Numbered from the stretch's first letter, positions 8,777-16,379 are shown. The stretch is 17,543 bases of DNA from Gammaproteobacteria bacterium (GCA_004322325.1 SCTP01000319.1:1-17543); one strand, 5' to 3'. The notes: a model not told the origin generated them from the letters alone. Program-made: numbers and translations.

Positions 8777-10084
8777 TTACATCGCTCGCTTTTGGTTTAA
8801 CGCATCATCGTTTTGATTTACATTTATTGCAGCTGCTGAGTTAGTTTGATTTTGATTAAAAAGCGATAGCGTTGAATAATACTTAGCTGTCTTTGAATAA
8901 ACGGTTCCTTTTGGAATCGATTTTACTAGCACAGAATTATCTTTGACCGCTATATCCGGTACAATAAAAACATATTTATAGTTACTTTCTTTTATAGACC
9001 TCTTTAATTCTGCTGTATATTTCATACCAACCCCATTTACAATGTCGAAGTCTGCAAAATGCCCACGGCCAGCATCAATGATAAATTGATAACCATTTTT
9101 CAAATAATCATCGTATTCATTTATCGTGTTTATTATTGACTTATTTCTTTCTTCTACCTCCAATTTCCAAATCGCAAGTTGATCATCTTTTGCCTGCTTA
9201 CATTTTGTTCTGTATTCGGGAGTGAAAATATTATCCCATCCAATAACATGTAAATTTGGAATATTAAGCTTATCAATACATTCAAATACGGGAATAGCAA
9301 TAAAATTGCTCGGATCATAGCTTTTTTCATACTCCATTCCTGCAGAAAGACTTTCGCACATCGCAATGATACCTTTAGATGAAAAAATATCGTTTTGATA
9401 CAATTCATGTAGAAATTTTGCATTTTCTGCATGAATCTCATCTTTGTGATACGAACCCAATAATATAATATTGGCTTCTCTAATATCTGCCACATTTCCC
9501 CATGCTATATAAGAAAAATTCGCCTCATTTTTTAACTTTCTATTAAACATAGGATGATAAAGAAAGAACTTTTCACCTTGCTTGCCGTAAGGTATAGCTG
9601 TAAAAGTCAATGACTGAGTAGGAGTGATTTCGTTATATTTTCTTTTTCTTATCAATTTCATCTCGTCTTGAAGTTGTTTTGTTTCCTCTGAAACAGGCGC
9701 CTCAAGATTAAAGAATTCATATACTTCTTTTTCTATCTCTTCTAATGGTTCATATTTACGAATAAGTTCTAAAAATTTTCCTATTTTTTCTTTTGCATTT
9801 TCAGCAGATGCTACTACTTTAAGCCCCTCAAAACCTTTTTCGCCTAATTGATGTTGAGCAGCTTCTTCTAGAAAGGCTTTATTTGCGGTATGTGCCCACA
9901 AGTGGTACTGCGTGGAATTAACAAGGGACTTATATTTATGTATTCCGATTTTATAAACGGGCGGAAAATTTTCTACTTTATGATATTCACGATAATTTTT
10001 ATTTTTATAGTAATATAGAAATGCTCCTCCATGACTATGATCCATTTTTTCCCACTTACGTGTGTGGCCATTATTAGAAAACAT
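8777..10084 (-). CDS. Unknown protein with TIKI/TraB/EreA/ChaN-like motif pattern; candidate effector
   Basis: I do not recognise this 435-residue protein as a named family. No signal peptide or membrane segment is evident. The N-terminal part (1-70) is rich in Tyr, His and Lys; about 70-150 is charged and helical, possibly coiled. The C-terminal half holds ILLGSYHKDEIHAENAKFL (207-225), a lone Glu in AMCESLSAG (241-249) and FIIDAGRGHFADF (334-346). The spaced GxxH, E, GxxH pattern (His213, Glu244, His342) resembles the active-site layout of the TIKI/TraB/EreA/ChaN hydrolase group, but this is an inference from motifs only. The tail from 409 is rich in Asn, Gln and Ala. The gene is AT-rich compared with the dcw genes and has its own promoter and a PmrA-like box. 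GAGG stands eight bases before the ATG. Confidence 0.8.
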   Translation of the reverse strand: MFSNNGHTRKWEKMDHSHGGAFLYYYKNKNYREYHKVENFPPVYKIGIHKYKSLVNSTQYHLWAHTANKAFLEEAAQHQLGEKGFEGLKVVASAENAKEKIGKFLELIRKYEPLEEIEKEVYEFFNLEAPVSEETKQLQDEMKLIRKRKYNEITPTQSLTFTAIPYGKQGEKFFLYHPMFNRKLKNEANFSYIAWGNVADIREANIILLGSYHKDEIHAENAKFLHELYQNDIFSSKGIIAMCESLSAGMEYEKSYDPSNFIAIPVFECIDKLNIPNLHVIGWDNIFTPEYRTKCKQAKDDQLAIWKLEVEERNKSIINTINEYDDYLKNGYQFIIDAGRGHFADFDIVNGVGMKYTAELKRSIKESNYKYVFIVPDIAVKDNSVLVKSIPKGTVYSKTAKYYSTLSLFNQNQTNSAAAINVNQNDDALNQKRAM

Positions 10085-10092
10085 TCTCTTAA

Positions 10093-10136
10093 CCTCGTTT
10101 ATTAATAAGAATAATTTCTGGCCAACTTTAAATCAA
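10093..10136 (-). promoter_or_regulatory. Promoter and Shine-Dalgarno of the 435-residue gene
   Basis: On the minus strand TTGATT (10131-10136) and TATTCT (10108-10113) are exactly 17 bases apart, each matching sigma-70 consensus at four of six positions. GAGG (10093-10096) follows, eight bases before the ATG at 10084. This gives a leader of about 17 bases. No convincing terminator was found between murD and this promoter. Confidence 0.6.
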
Positions 10137-10137
10137 A

Positions 10138-10157
10138 AATATTAAGAATATATTAAG
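10138..10157 (-). promoter_or_regulatory. PmrA-box-like tandem repeat
   Basis: The minus strand reads CTTAATATA, two bases (TT), then CTTAATATT. The two 9-mers differ only at the last base and have an 11-base period. They end one base upstream of the -35. The published PmrA element of Legionella and Coxiella is a direct repeat of cTTAATatT separated by two bases, found upstream of icm/dot and effector genes. Sequence, spacing and position all fit. Binding by PmrA is inferred, and an AT-rich chance match is possible but not likely at this position. Confidence 0.65.
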
Positions 10158-10185
10158 AAAACATAGCTGCTAAATTTGCACTTTC

Positions 10186-11526
10186 CTAGCACAACTTCCT
10201 CACCACCTCCATAAACACCTCTCCCCGATGCTCATAATGCTTAAACATATCAAAGCTCGCACATGCCGGCGACAGTAAAACACTATCATTCGCCCGAGCT
10301 GCTTCTGCTGCTTGCTGCACCGCCTCCTCCATCGTGCGAGCAAATGAAGTGGGAATTCGATTTCCTATCACCCGCGCTAACTCTGGCGCTGCCTCACCAA
10401 TCAAGACCACATGACGCGCATATTTTTCCATCACCGGAACCAGTGGGCTAAAATCCGCATTTTTTCCCACACCACCTGCAATTAAAATCAGCTTGCCAGA
10501 TATATCACTTCCTAACCCAAGTATCGCTGCTTGCGTCGCCCCCACATTTGTCCCTTTCGAATCGTTATACCATTTCACACCATCCCGTTCGCGTACGAGC
10601 TGACATCGATGAGGCAAGCCTTTAAATTCACGCAAGGTTTGCAGCATCGGTGTGAAAGGCAATCCAAAGCCACGGCTGATGGCTAATGATGCTAAAGCAT
10701 TCGCTTGATAATGCTTGCCTGCCACCGGCAATTCAGCCACCGCTAGCAAAGGCTCATCTTCATACGCCAAATACACTTCACCCTCTCGTGTTAATAAACC
10801 AAATTCATTTTGTTGTGGCTTGTCCATCGTAAAATATAATTTGCGACGTAAAGAAGCATCTGTGTAATCCGTCAGCGGATCATCACGATTACACACCGCG
10901 GTATGACAATGTTGATAAACACGATGCTTGGCTTGCTGATATTCGGCTAAATCTTGATAACGATCCATGTGATCGGGCGTTACATTTAATACCGTGGCAA
11001 CATGCGGTTGCAAAGAGTAAGTGGTTTCTAATTGAAAACTCGACAGTTCTAAAACAAATACATCAATCACTTTATCTTTACTAATTAAATCAAGCGCCGG
11101 AACGCCTAAATTACCACCAACTTGTACATGGCATCCTGCTGCCGCTACCATCTGACCGACCAACGTCGTAACAGTGCTTTTTGCATTCGTTCCTGTAATA
11201 GCAATGACCGGTTGATTAATCGCTTGTGCAAATAATTCAATGTCACCCACCACCGGTGTACCGCGTTTGATTTGTGCAGCAATAGCAGGTTCGCGTAGAG
11301 AAATACCAGGGCTCAAGATAATTTTGGCTGCTCTTTCAAGTAAAGTGGTATCAAAACCGCCGAGTGCAACAGAGACATCCGGATAGTCTTTTTGCAAAGC
11401 AGCGAGTTGCGGCGGATTCGAACGTGTATCGATGATCGCCATCGGAATGCCTTGTGCTTTGAGATACCGTGCACACGCAAAGCCTGTTGCACCAAGACCA
11501 ACAATGACATGTAAATCAGAGGGCAT
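10186..11526 (-). CDS. murD: UDP-N-acetylmuramoyl-L-alanine--D-glutamate ligase MurD
   Basis: MurD is the cytoplasmic ligase that adds D-Glu to UDP-MurNAc-L-Ala. The 446-residue protein has the N-terminal GLGATG fold (10-15). The P-loop GTNAKST (112-118) has Ala where Escherichia has Gly, a variant I recall from other gammaproteobacterial MurDs. It also has NVTPDHMDRY, WYNDSKGTNVGAT and the C-terminal LSPACASFDMFKHYEHRGEVF, the D-Glu-binding region. The ATG at 11526 has only a weak Shine-Dalgarno and follows the mraY stop by 13 bases. In most relatives ftsW would come next, but here about 2.4 kb of accessory DNA intervenes. Confidence 0.98.
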   Translation of the reverse strand: MPSDLHVIVGLGATGFACARYLKAQGIPMAIIDTRSNPPQLAALQKDYPDVSVALGGFDTTLLERAAKIILSPGISLREPAIAAQIKRGTPVVGDIELFAQAINQPVIAITGTNAKSTVTTLVGQMVAAAGCHVQVGGNLGVPALDLISKDKVIDVFVLELSSFQLETTYSLQPHVATVLNVTPDHMDRYQDLAEYQQAKHRVYQHCHTAVCNRDDPLTDYTDASLRRKLYFTMDKPQQNEFGLLTREGEVYLAYEDEPLLAVAELPVAGKHYQANALASLAISRGFGLPFTPMLQTLREFKGLPHRCQLVRERDGVKWYNDSKGTNVGATQAAILGLGSDISGKLILIAGGVGKNADFSPLVPVMEKYARHVVLIGEAAPELARVIGNRIPTSFARTMEEAVQQAAEAARANDSVLLSPACASFDMFKHYEHRGEVFMEVVRKLC

Positions 11527-11539
11527 AAATAAAACTCTT

Positions 11540-12622
11540 TTATCGTAATTTCAGGGTGGCTAAGCCAAATAAAACCAGTACAAAAGTAATAATCCAAAAT
11601 CGCACAATCACACGTGGTTCAGGCCAGCCTTTGAGTTCAAAGTGATGATGAATGGGTGCCATTTTAAAAATGCGTTTACCCGTTAGTTTGAAAGAACCAA
11701 CTTGTAATATCACCGATACGGTTTCTAAAACAAATATACCGCTCATGACAAAGAAAACAATTTCCTGTCGCACAATGACGGCAATCATGCCTAATGCAGC
11801 ACCTAATGCAAGTGCACCCACATCGCCCATAAAGACTTGCGCAGGATAGGTGTTAAACCAGAGAAAACCAAGACCTGCTCCCACTAAAGCACCGCAAAAA
11901 ACGACAATTTCACCGACGCCAGGCACGTACGGGATGGCAAGGTAATTGGCGAAATGAAAATTGCCAGTCGCATACGCAAAGACCGCTAATGCGCCGCTAA
12001 TCATGACAGCGGGCATAATCGCAAGACCATCTAAGCCATCGGTTAAATTCACTGCATTGCTGGAACCAACGATGACAAAATAAGTCAGCAAAATAAAAAA
12101 GGGACCGAGCGAGAAATACATATTTTTAAAAAAAGGTAACACTAGCTGAGTTTCAATAGGAAGCTTGGCAGAATAATATAAATAAATGGCCGCGCCAAAA
12201 CCTAATAAGGATTGAAAAAAATATTTTTGCTTGGCTGGCATACCGCGACTGTGTTTTAAAACTAATTTACGGTAATCATCCCAATAACCAATCGCACCAA
12301 ATCCTAACGTCATGGTTAAGACGAGTAAGACATAATGATTCGATAAATCACTCCATAAAAGAGTACTGACTAAAACGGAAATCAGAATTAAGGTGCCGCC
12401 CATCGTCGGTGTACCTGCTTTACTTAAGTGACTTTGCGGACCATCATCACGCACAACTTGGCCAACACGGTGGGAGCTAAGCTGGCGAATGATACTGGGG
12501 CCTAACACGAGGGCGATGGTGAGAGACGTGAGGGTACCTAAAATCGCACGTAGCGTAAGATATTGCACGACGTGAAAAGGATGAAAATACGTTGCCAACC
12601 ATTCGCTTAACCACAATAACAT
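11540..12622 (-). CDS. mraY: Phospho-N-acetylmuramoyl-pentapeptide transferase MraY
   Basis: MraY is the polytopic inner-membrane enzyme that transfers phospho-MurNAc-pentapeptide to undecaprenyl phosphate, giving lipid I. At 360 residues it equals the Escherichia protein. It has about ten membrane segments, the Mg2+/catalytic pair Asp115-Asp116 in [29 protein letters not shown] and the histidine motif [11 protein letters not shown]. The ATG at 12622 has GGAG about eight bases upstream and lies 16 bases after the murE stop. The gene murF, which normally stands between murE and mraY, is absent. Confidence 0.99.
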   Translation of the reverse strand: MLLWLSEWLATYFHPFHVVQYLTLRAILGTLTSLTIALVLGPSIIRQLSSHRVGQVVRDDGPQSHLSKAGTPTMGGTLILISVLVSTLLWSDLSNHYVLLVLTMTLGFGAIGYWDDYRKLVLKHSRGMPAKQKYFFQSLLGFGAAIYLYYSAKLPIETQLVLPFFKNMYFSLGPFFILLTYFVIVGSSNAVNLTDGLDGLAIMPAVMISGALAVFAYATGNFHFANYLAIPYVPGVGEIVVFCGALVGAGLGFLWFNTYPAQVFMGDVGALALGAALGMIAVIVRQEIVFFVMSGIFVLETVSVILQVGSFKLTGKRIFKMAPIHHHFELKGWPEPRVIVRFWIITFVLVLFGLATLKLR

Positions 12623-12638
12623 TCAGTGTCTCCACAAT

Positions 12639-14093
12639 TTACAAATAAGCCCTTACCTGCTCTCTATCATCAAACGGGATTTTTTCATCGCCGATTTGCT
12701 GATAACGCTCAGCCCCTTTACCAGCGATCAAAATACAGTCACTCGCTGAGGCACATTGTATACTGTTCTGTATCGCTTTAGAACGATCCAGTAAGACGGT
12801 AACGCGTTCGGGGTGTAAGAAGCCTTGAAGAATGTGCTTGGCGATTTCCTCGGGGTCTTCGTGACGAGGGTTATCGTTGGTGACAATGACTTGATCTGCC
12901 AATTTTTCAGCGATTTTTGCCATCACGGGGCGCTTGCTGGTATCGCGGTTACCACCGCAGCCAAAAACGCAGATGAGTTTCCCTTGCGTATGGGCGCGCA
13001 AGGCTTGTAAGGCTCTTTCCAGGGCATCAGGAGTGTGGGAATAATCGACTACCACTAATGGTTTGCCATGACCACCATAGGTTTGCATGCGGCCAGGAAC
13101 GGGTTCCAGGTGGGCCAGCTGCTGTAAGACGTCGGGTAAAGGGATGCCATAGAGGCATAGCGCGGTTAAGACGGCTAAGGCGTTGCTTAAGTTAAATTGG
13201 CCGATCAGGGGTAATGAGAGCGCTCCTTCGCCCCAAGGGGTATGAACCTGGGCGGTGATTCCTTGTAATGATAATTTTACGTGATCGGTATAAACATCCG
13301 CGGAGGATTGGGTGCTGTAAGCTATCACTGATTTTTGCTGAGTTAGCTCTTTCAGCCAGCGCTTTCCGTAAGGATCTTCGGCATTCAAGATAAGTTGTTT
13401 AGTGGGAAATTCAGCCAGAAAGCGTTTTTTGACGTTGGCATAGGTTTCCATATCGCCGTGATAATCGAGATGATCTTGGGTCAGGTTGGTGAAAATACCT
13501 AGCTCAAACGGAATGCCATTGACCCTGCCCTGGTCAATGCTATGGGAGGACACTTCCATCGCAATAGCTTTGGCATGCTGAGCTTGAAAGTCAGCTAAAA
13601 GCGCTTGCAAGGTGATGGCATCAGGCGTAGTGAGTCCTACCGTGCCAAGTGCGCCGTAAAAACCGCTGCCGAGCGTACCGATAATGCCGCAGGGAGTATG
13701 CAAGCGCTGTAAAATTTGGGCGATAAAATGCGTGCAAGATGTTTTCCCATTCGTGCCGGTCACACCGATCATGTATAAATGATTCGCAGGATGATGGTAA
13801 AAACGAGCGGCTAGCTCGCCTAGTTTATTTTGTAAGTGCTGAATGGGGATGAGTGGGATATTCTCCCGCCAACTGAGTGATTCATTAGGTACTTCCGCGT
13901 CGACTAAAATAGCGATGGCGCCTTGGGTGATGGCTTTGTCAATGTAAGCGCGACCATCGGATTGGGTGCCTTTGATGGCGATAAAAGCATCATTAGGTTG
14001 AATTTGGCGGCTGTCTAGGATGAGGCGGGAAATATCGCGATCCATATCGGTTGGTAGGGAGAAGAAGGGAGTGAGTAAGGTTGAAAGAAGCAC
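12639..14093 (-). CDS. murE: UDP-MurNAc-tripeptide synthetase MurE, meso-diaminopimelate type
   Basis: MurE adds the third stem residue. The 484-residue protein has the Mur P-loop GTNGKTS (113-119), TPDA, EVSSHSIDQGR (180-190), TNLTQDHLDYHG (202-213), a probable carbamylated Lys222, and DNPR (407-410), the recognition motif for meso-diaminopimelate rather than lysine. The start is a GTG at 14093, three bases after the dinD stop. AAGGA, which lies in the last dinD codons, stands seven bases upstream and supports both the start and cotranscription with dinD. Upstream, ftsI and ftsL are missing from the usual place and a mobile-looking cassette stands there. Confidence 0.98.
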   Translation of the reverse strand: MLLSTLLTPFFSLPTDMDRDISRLILDSRQIQPNDAFIAIKGTQSDGRAYIDKAITQGAIAILVDAEVPNESLSWRENIPLIPIQHLQNKLGELAARFYHHPANHLYMIGVTGTNGKTSCTHFIAQILQRLHTPCGIIGTLGSGFYGALGTVGLTTPDAITLQALLADFQAQHAKAIAMEVSSHSIDQGRVNGIPFELGIFTNLTQDHLDYHGDMETYANVKKRFLAEFPTKQLILNAEDPYGKRWLKELTQQKSVIAYSTQSSADVYTDHVKLSLQGITAQVHTPWGEGALSLPLIGQFNLSNALAVLTALCLYGIPLPDVLQQLAHLEPVPGRMQTYGGHGKPLVVVDYSHTPDALERALQALRAHTQGKLICVFGCGGNRDTSKRPVMAKIAEKLADQVIVTNDNPRHEDPEEIAKHILQGFLHPERVTVLLDRSKAIQNSIQCASASDCILIAGKGAERYQQIGDEKIPFDDREQVRAYL

Positions 14094-14096
14094 GGG

Positions 14097-14915
14097 TTAT
14101 TCCTTTGATGAAAGATAATTTTCCTGGGTAATAACTTTTTTACCAGTTTTATTTTCCAGCTCTAATCGTGCCTGTTTAGCAATTCCACCTCCTTTCTTGC
14201 TAGCAATTTTATTTTCTTTCATGCCTGTCGCATTCATGGCTTCTGCAATTTGCCGAGTAGATAATTCTGCGAGAGCAGTAAAAATGAGCTCCGCTTCACT
14301 CATATGATCACGCAGATTTTCCGACTTTAATCCTTTAGTATTTTTGTGATCTTTGACATTCATACCTGCCCATTCTTGATGAATGATATTAGTGAGTATG
14401 GCAAATTCATCAGGTTGTTGTACGCCATGATCCTTCCAATAATCGGTTAGTTTATTACGGGTTTCTTGACCCATCATCCGTTGCTGAATCCATTTTTCAT
14501 TGTACCCATGCTTTTGCCATGTTTCTCTGGCTCGATCGAGCGACCTTGCAGGATCAGCCAGTTCTTGCATGCGCTCATAGCCTACTTTAGCAAGCCAGAG
14601 TTTGATGGGCTCGGCTTTGGGGCTGGGGATGGATTGAACTAGGCGGAGGAGAGTTTCAGCAGTAGCAACATCGGTAAGGTATTTTTTGCCATCGCTTGCT
14701 TCTAACTTCAGTCGGTTACATTTTGTAACCGACTCACTACCTTCTTTTTTTAACCTATTTTTCAATACCTTCCAGTAATTCCTAGCAACTTGATAGTCAG
14801 GTTGTTGAATCAAAACTTGTATGACATCGATCACTGAAAAAAACCAAGTTTCACTTTCTTCATCATATAATCGCCTGATTTTGTATTCTTCAAATATAGT
14901 TAAATTATTTTTCAT
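14097..14915 (-). CDS. dinD: BRO-N domain, DinD-like DNA-damage-inducible/antirepressor protein
   Basis: This protein has 272 residues from the ATG at 14915, chosen because GGAA lies six bases upstream; an ATG at 14927 would add four residues. The N-terminal half is a BRO-N domain of the kind found in phage antirepressors, with FFSVIDVIQVL, KKYLTDVATAE and SIPSPKAEPIKLWLAKVG. The C-terminal half has the DinD features EKWIQQRMMGQETRNKLTDYW, ILTNIIHQEW, GLKSENLRDHMSEAELIF and KKGGGIAKQARLELE. Escherichia DinD is LexA-regulated and inhibits RecA activities. No LexA box is visible in front of this cassette. It follows the RHH gene by 30 bases and runs into murE. Antirepressor or SOS functions are inferred from the family. 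Confidence 0.9.
   Translation of the reverse strand: MKNNLTIFEEYKIRRLYDEESETWFFSVIDVIQVLIQQPDYQVARNYWKVLKNRLKKEGSESVTKCNRLKLEASDGKKYLTDVATAETLLRLVQSIPSPKAEPIKLWLAKVGYERMQELADPARSLDRARETWQKHGYNEKWIQQRMMGQETRNKLTDYWKDHGVQQPDEFAILTNIIHQEWAGMNVKDHKNTKGLKSENLRDHMSEAELIFTALAELSTRQIAEAMNATGMKENKIASKKGGGIAKQARLELENKTGKKVITQENYLSSKE
14710..14734 (-). repeat. Perfect 10-bp hairpin inside dinD
   Basis: AGTCGGTTAC (14710-14719) and GTAACCGACT (14725-14734) are perfect inverted copies around a five-base loop. They lie in codons for about SVTKCNRL of the BRO-N domain. There is no adjacent run of T, so it is not a standard terminator. It may be an RNA structure, a protein-binding site, or a by-product of codon choice. 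Confidence 0.6.
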
Positions 14916-14945
14916 AAGAGATTCCATTTTTACCAGATTACTTTT

Positions 14946-15146
14946 TTATAAAACTGTTTCATTGACATCACCATGAATTTTAATCTTAACGAATCCCTGC
15001 ATTTCTTTAAACGTTTTCACTTTTATGTTTGAGCGCAAGTATTTTATTAATGCAGCTTCTACCACTTCACTAAAATTCGGAGTAATCGCATTAATTTCCT
15101 TTACAAGCTCTTCTGAGACAGAAAGAGTCATTTTAAGCTTTGTCAT
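14946..15146 (-). CDS. Small ribbon-helix-helix (CcdA/CopG-like) protein
   Basis: This is a 66-residue protein. The first 45 residues, KMTLSVSEELVKEINAI followed by FSEVVEAALIKYLRSN, look like a ribbon-helix-helix fold: a short beta strand (about 3-9) and two helices, as in CcdA- and CopG-type antitoxins and repressors. The tail to residue 66 is basic, then acidic. The ATG at 15146 overlaps the ATPase TGA as ATGA (15143-15146), with GGAGG seven bases upstream, so the two are translated together. A GTG at 15161 would add five residues. No toxin gene is adjacent. A DNA-binding role, perhaps at the palindrome upstream of the ATPase, is inference. Confidence 0.8.
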   Translation of the reverse strand: MTKLKMTLSVSEELVKEINAITPNFSEVVEAALIKYLRSNIKVKTFKEMQGFVKIKIHGDVNETVL

Positions 15147-16282
15147 CCAATATCCTCCCACAATACCACATCCAAATAATATTTCATCGCCGGGTCTAAG
15201 ATATAGTAAAATCCATCCTCTCGCCGATAAACCAAATCCTTAGAGATAAGCACCTCCAGTGATTGCTGCGCACTAGAGGCAGAAATTTTAAGCGGAGCGA
15301 TAAATTCGATCGATTGAATTTCTTTTACTGGTAATCGCGCTAATGCGGTGATAATTCTTCGCTGATTAAGGCTTAATTCTGTAATGTCGTGACTTATAAG
15401 ATGTTTCTGCGCTTTAACATACGTATGCCATACCGTATCAATTTTCTCGATAGATGGCACATCCCTTTCTTCCCATAATATTTGGCATAACACATTCATA
15501 TAAAAAGGATGACGTTCTGTATGTTTAAATATTTGCTCGATAGCCTCAAGTGATAAAAGTTTTTTCCATCGCACTTTAGCAAGGTGCTGTAAATGAGGGA
15601 TGTAGACATCTTTTGCCATCCGCTCAATATTAATCGTTTGACAAAGTCTATATAAGGGGCGACCTTGATCACCAAACATTTGTTTTAATAACTGCCGATT
15701 ACTCCCAGAGAAAACATAAGCAATATTTTCACTTCGCTCGACAGCATGCCGTATAGCCGCCTCAATCGAATGGCCATTTTTTAGCTGGCTAATTTGCTGA
15801 AATTCATCGATAAAAATAACCGCTCGTTTTTTAAAATAAGTAGCAGTCGCATCTAAATTTAGTAACAATTCAGTGATATCTTGTAAGGGGCTATTTGATA
15901 AACTAAGTGACAGTTTTTGACCAAAAGCACTTATCGATATTTCGGGCTTCATTTTTTTAAAAATAGTAATTAATTTTTCTTTTGCCTTATTGAGCCTAGG
16001 TAATAGTTCAAATACCAAACGGCTTACCTTATTAGCAAGCTGATCTCGAACATATTCTTCACTATAAGCCGCTAAAAGATCAATGGAACAATAAGCCATA
16101 TCCATTTCGCTCGCGACTTTCATCACCAAGCTGGTTTTGCCATATCGTCTAGGCGCGATTAAGACACTATGCTTATTCGATTTAATCCTATTAATTAAGT
16201 ACTTACGCTCATTTTCTCGATTGATAAAAGCATTACCTAAAGCAACTCCTTCAGGGAAATATTTTATCGAGTTCATTATCAT
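15143..16282 (-). CDS. Archaeal-type AAA ATPase with C-terminal winged helix
   Basis: This 379-residue protein belongs to the STAND-like ATPase group annotated as archaeal ATPase (COG1672/PF01637-like). It begins with FINRENERKYL, a typical entry motif. Walker A is APRRYGKTS (43-51), Walker B AVIFIDEF (154-161) and sensor 1 SGSNR (192-196). A winged-helix region covers about 310-379, with ELSLNQRRIITALARLP and SAQQSLEVLISKDLVYRREDGFYYI. Such proteins occur near mobile elements and toxin-antitoxin loci, and their substrates are mostly unknown. Two ATGs (16282 and 16276) are possible; AAAGG is better spaced for the second. It opens a probable operon with the RHH, dinD and murE genes. Confidence 0.88.
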   Translation of the reverse strand: MIMNSIKYFPEGVALGNAFINRENERKYLINRIKSNKHSVLIAPRRYGKTSLVMKVASEMDMAYCSIDLLAAYSEEYVRDQLANKVSRLVFELLPRLNKAKEKLITIFKKMKPEISISAFGQKLSLSLSNSPLQDITELLLNLDATATYFKKRAVIFIDEFQQISQLKNGHSIEAAIRHAVERSENIAYVFSGSNRQLLKQMFGDQGRPLYRLCQTINIERMAKDVYIPHLQHLAKVRWKKLLSLEAIEQIFKHTERHPFYMNVLCQILWEERDVPSIEKIDTVWHTYVKAQKHLISHDITELSLNQRRIITALARLPVKEIQSIEFIAPLKISASSAQQSLEVLISKDLVYRREDGFYYILDPAMKYYLDVVLWEDIG

Positions 16283-16292
16283 ATACCTTTAT

Positions 16293-16312
16293 ATCACATA
16301 ATATTATGTGAT
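16293..16312 (-). promoter_or_regulatory. Perfect 20-bp palindrome, probable operator
   Basis: ATCACATAAT and ATTATGTGAT are perfect inverted half-sites with no spacer. The palindrome begins five bases downstream of the candidate -10 and ends ten bases before the ATPase ATG, so it covers the expected transcription start. That is a classic position for an autorepressor site. RHH repressors bind such palindromes, so the RHH protein of the same operon is the obvious candidate. As RNA it could also fold just ahead of the AAAGG Shine-Dalgarno. Confidence 0.7.
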
Positions 16313-16317
16313 GGTAT

Positions 16318-16345
16318 TTTATACGATTATTATATCTTAAAGCAA
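16318..16345 (-). promoter_or_regulatory. Promoter of the ATPase-RHH-dinD(-murE) operon
   Basis: On the minus strand TTGCTT (16340-16345) and TATAAA (16318-16323) are 16 bases apart. A perfect TATAAT also occurs at 16329-16334, without a good -35 at 17 bases. Either start would fall at or just before the palindrome. This may be the main promoter for murE, mraY and murD, because no other intergenic space exists before them. Confidence 0.5.
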
Positions 16346-16363
16346 TCAGCTTCCCTGCCGATT
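16344..16363 (-). terminator. Weak hairpin after the ankyrin gene
   Basis: AATCGGC and GCTGATT (minus strand) form a seven-pair stem with one G-U pair and a six-base loop, 17 bases after the ankyrin-gene stop codon. Only three T's follow, so it would be a poor intrinsic terminator. It also overlaps the candidate -35 of the next promoter. Confidence 0.25.
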
Positions 16364-16379
16364 ATTCCTTACTCTCTTC

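Noticed and set aside
10186..11526. GTNAKST in MurD as a damaged P-loop
   Set aside because: The Lys, Ser and Thr that contact ATP are kept, and an Ala at this place is, as far as I recall, found in other functional gammaproteobacterial MurDs.
14946..15161. RHH gene as the antitoxin of a classical toxin-antitoxin pair
   Set aside because: No CcdB-, ParE-, RelE- or PIN-type toxin gene is adjacent. The neighbours are an ATPase and a DinD-like protein, so a standard pair is not supported.
16293..16312. The palindrome as a CRP/FNR site
   Set aside because: CRP-type sites read TGTGA-N6-TCACA. Here the half-sites are in the opposite order (TCACA first, TGTGA second), so the match is only superficial.
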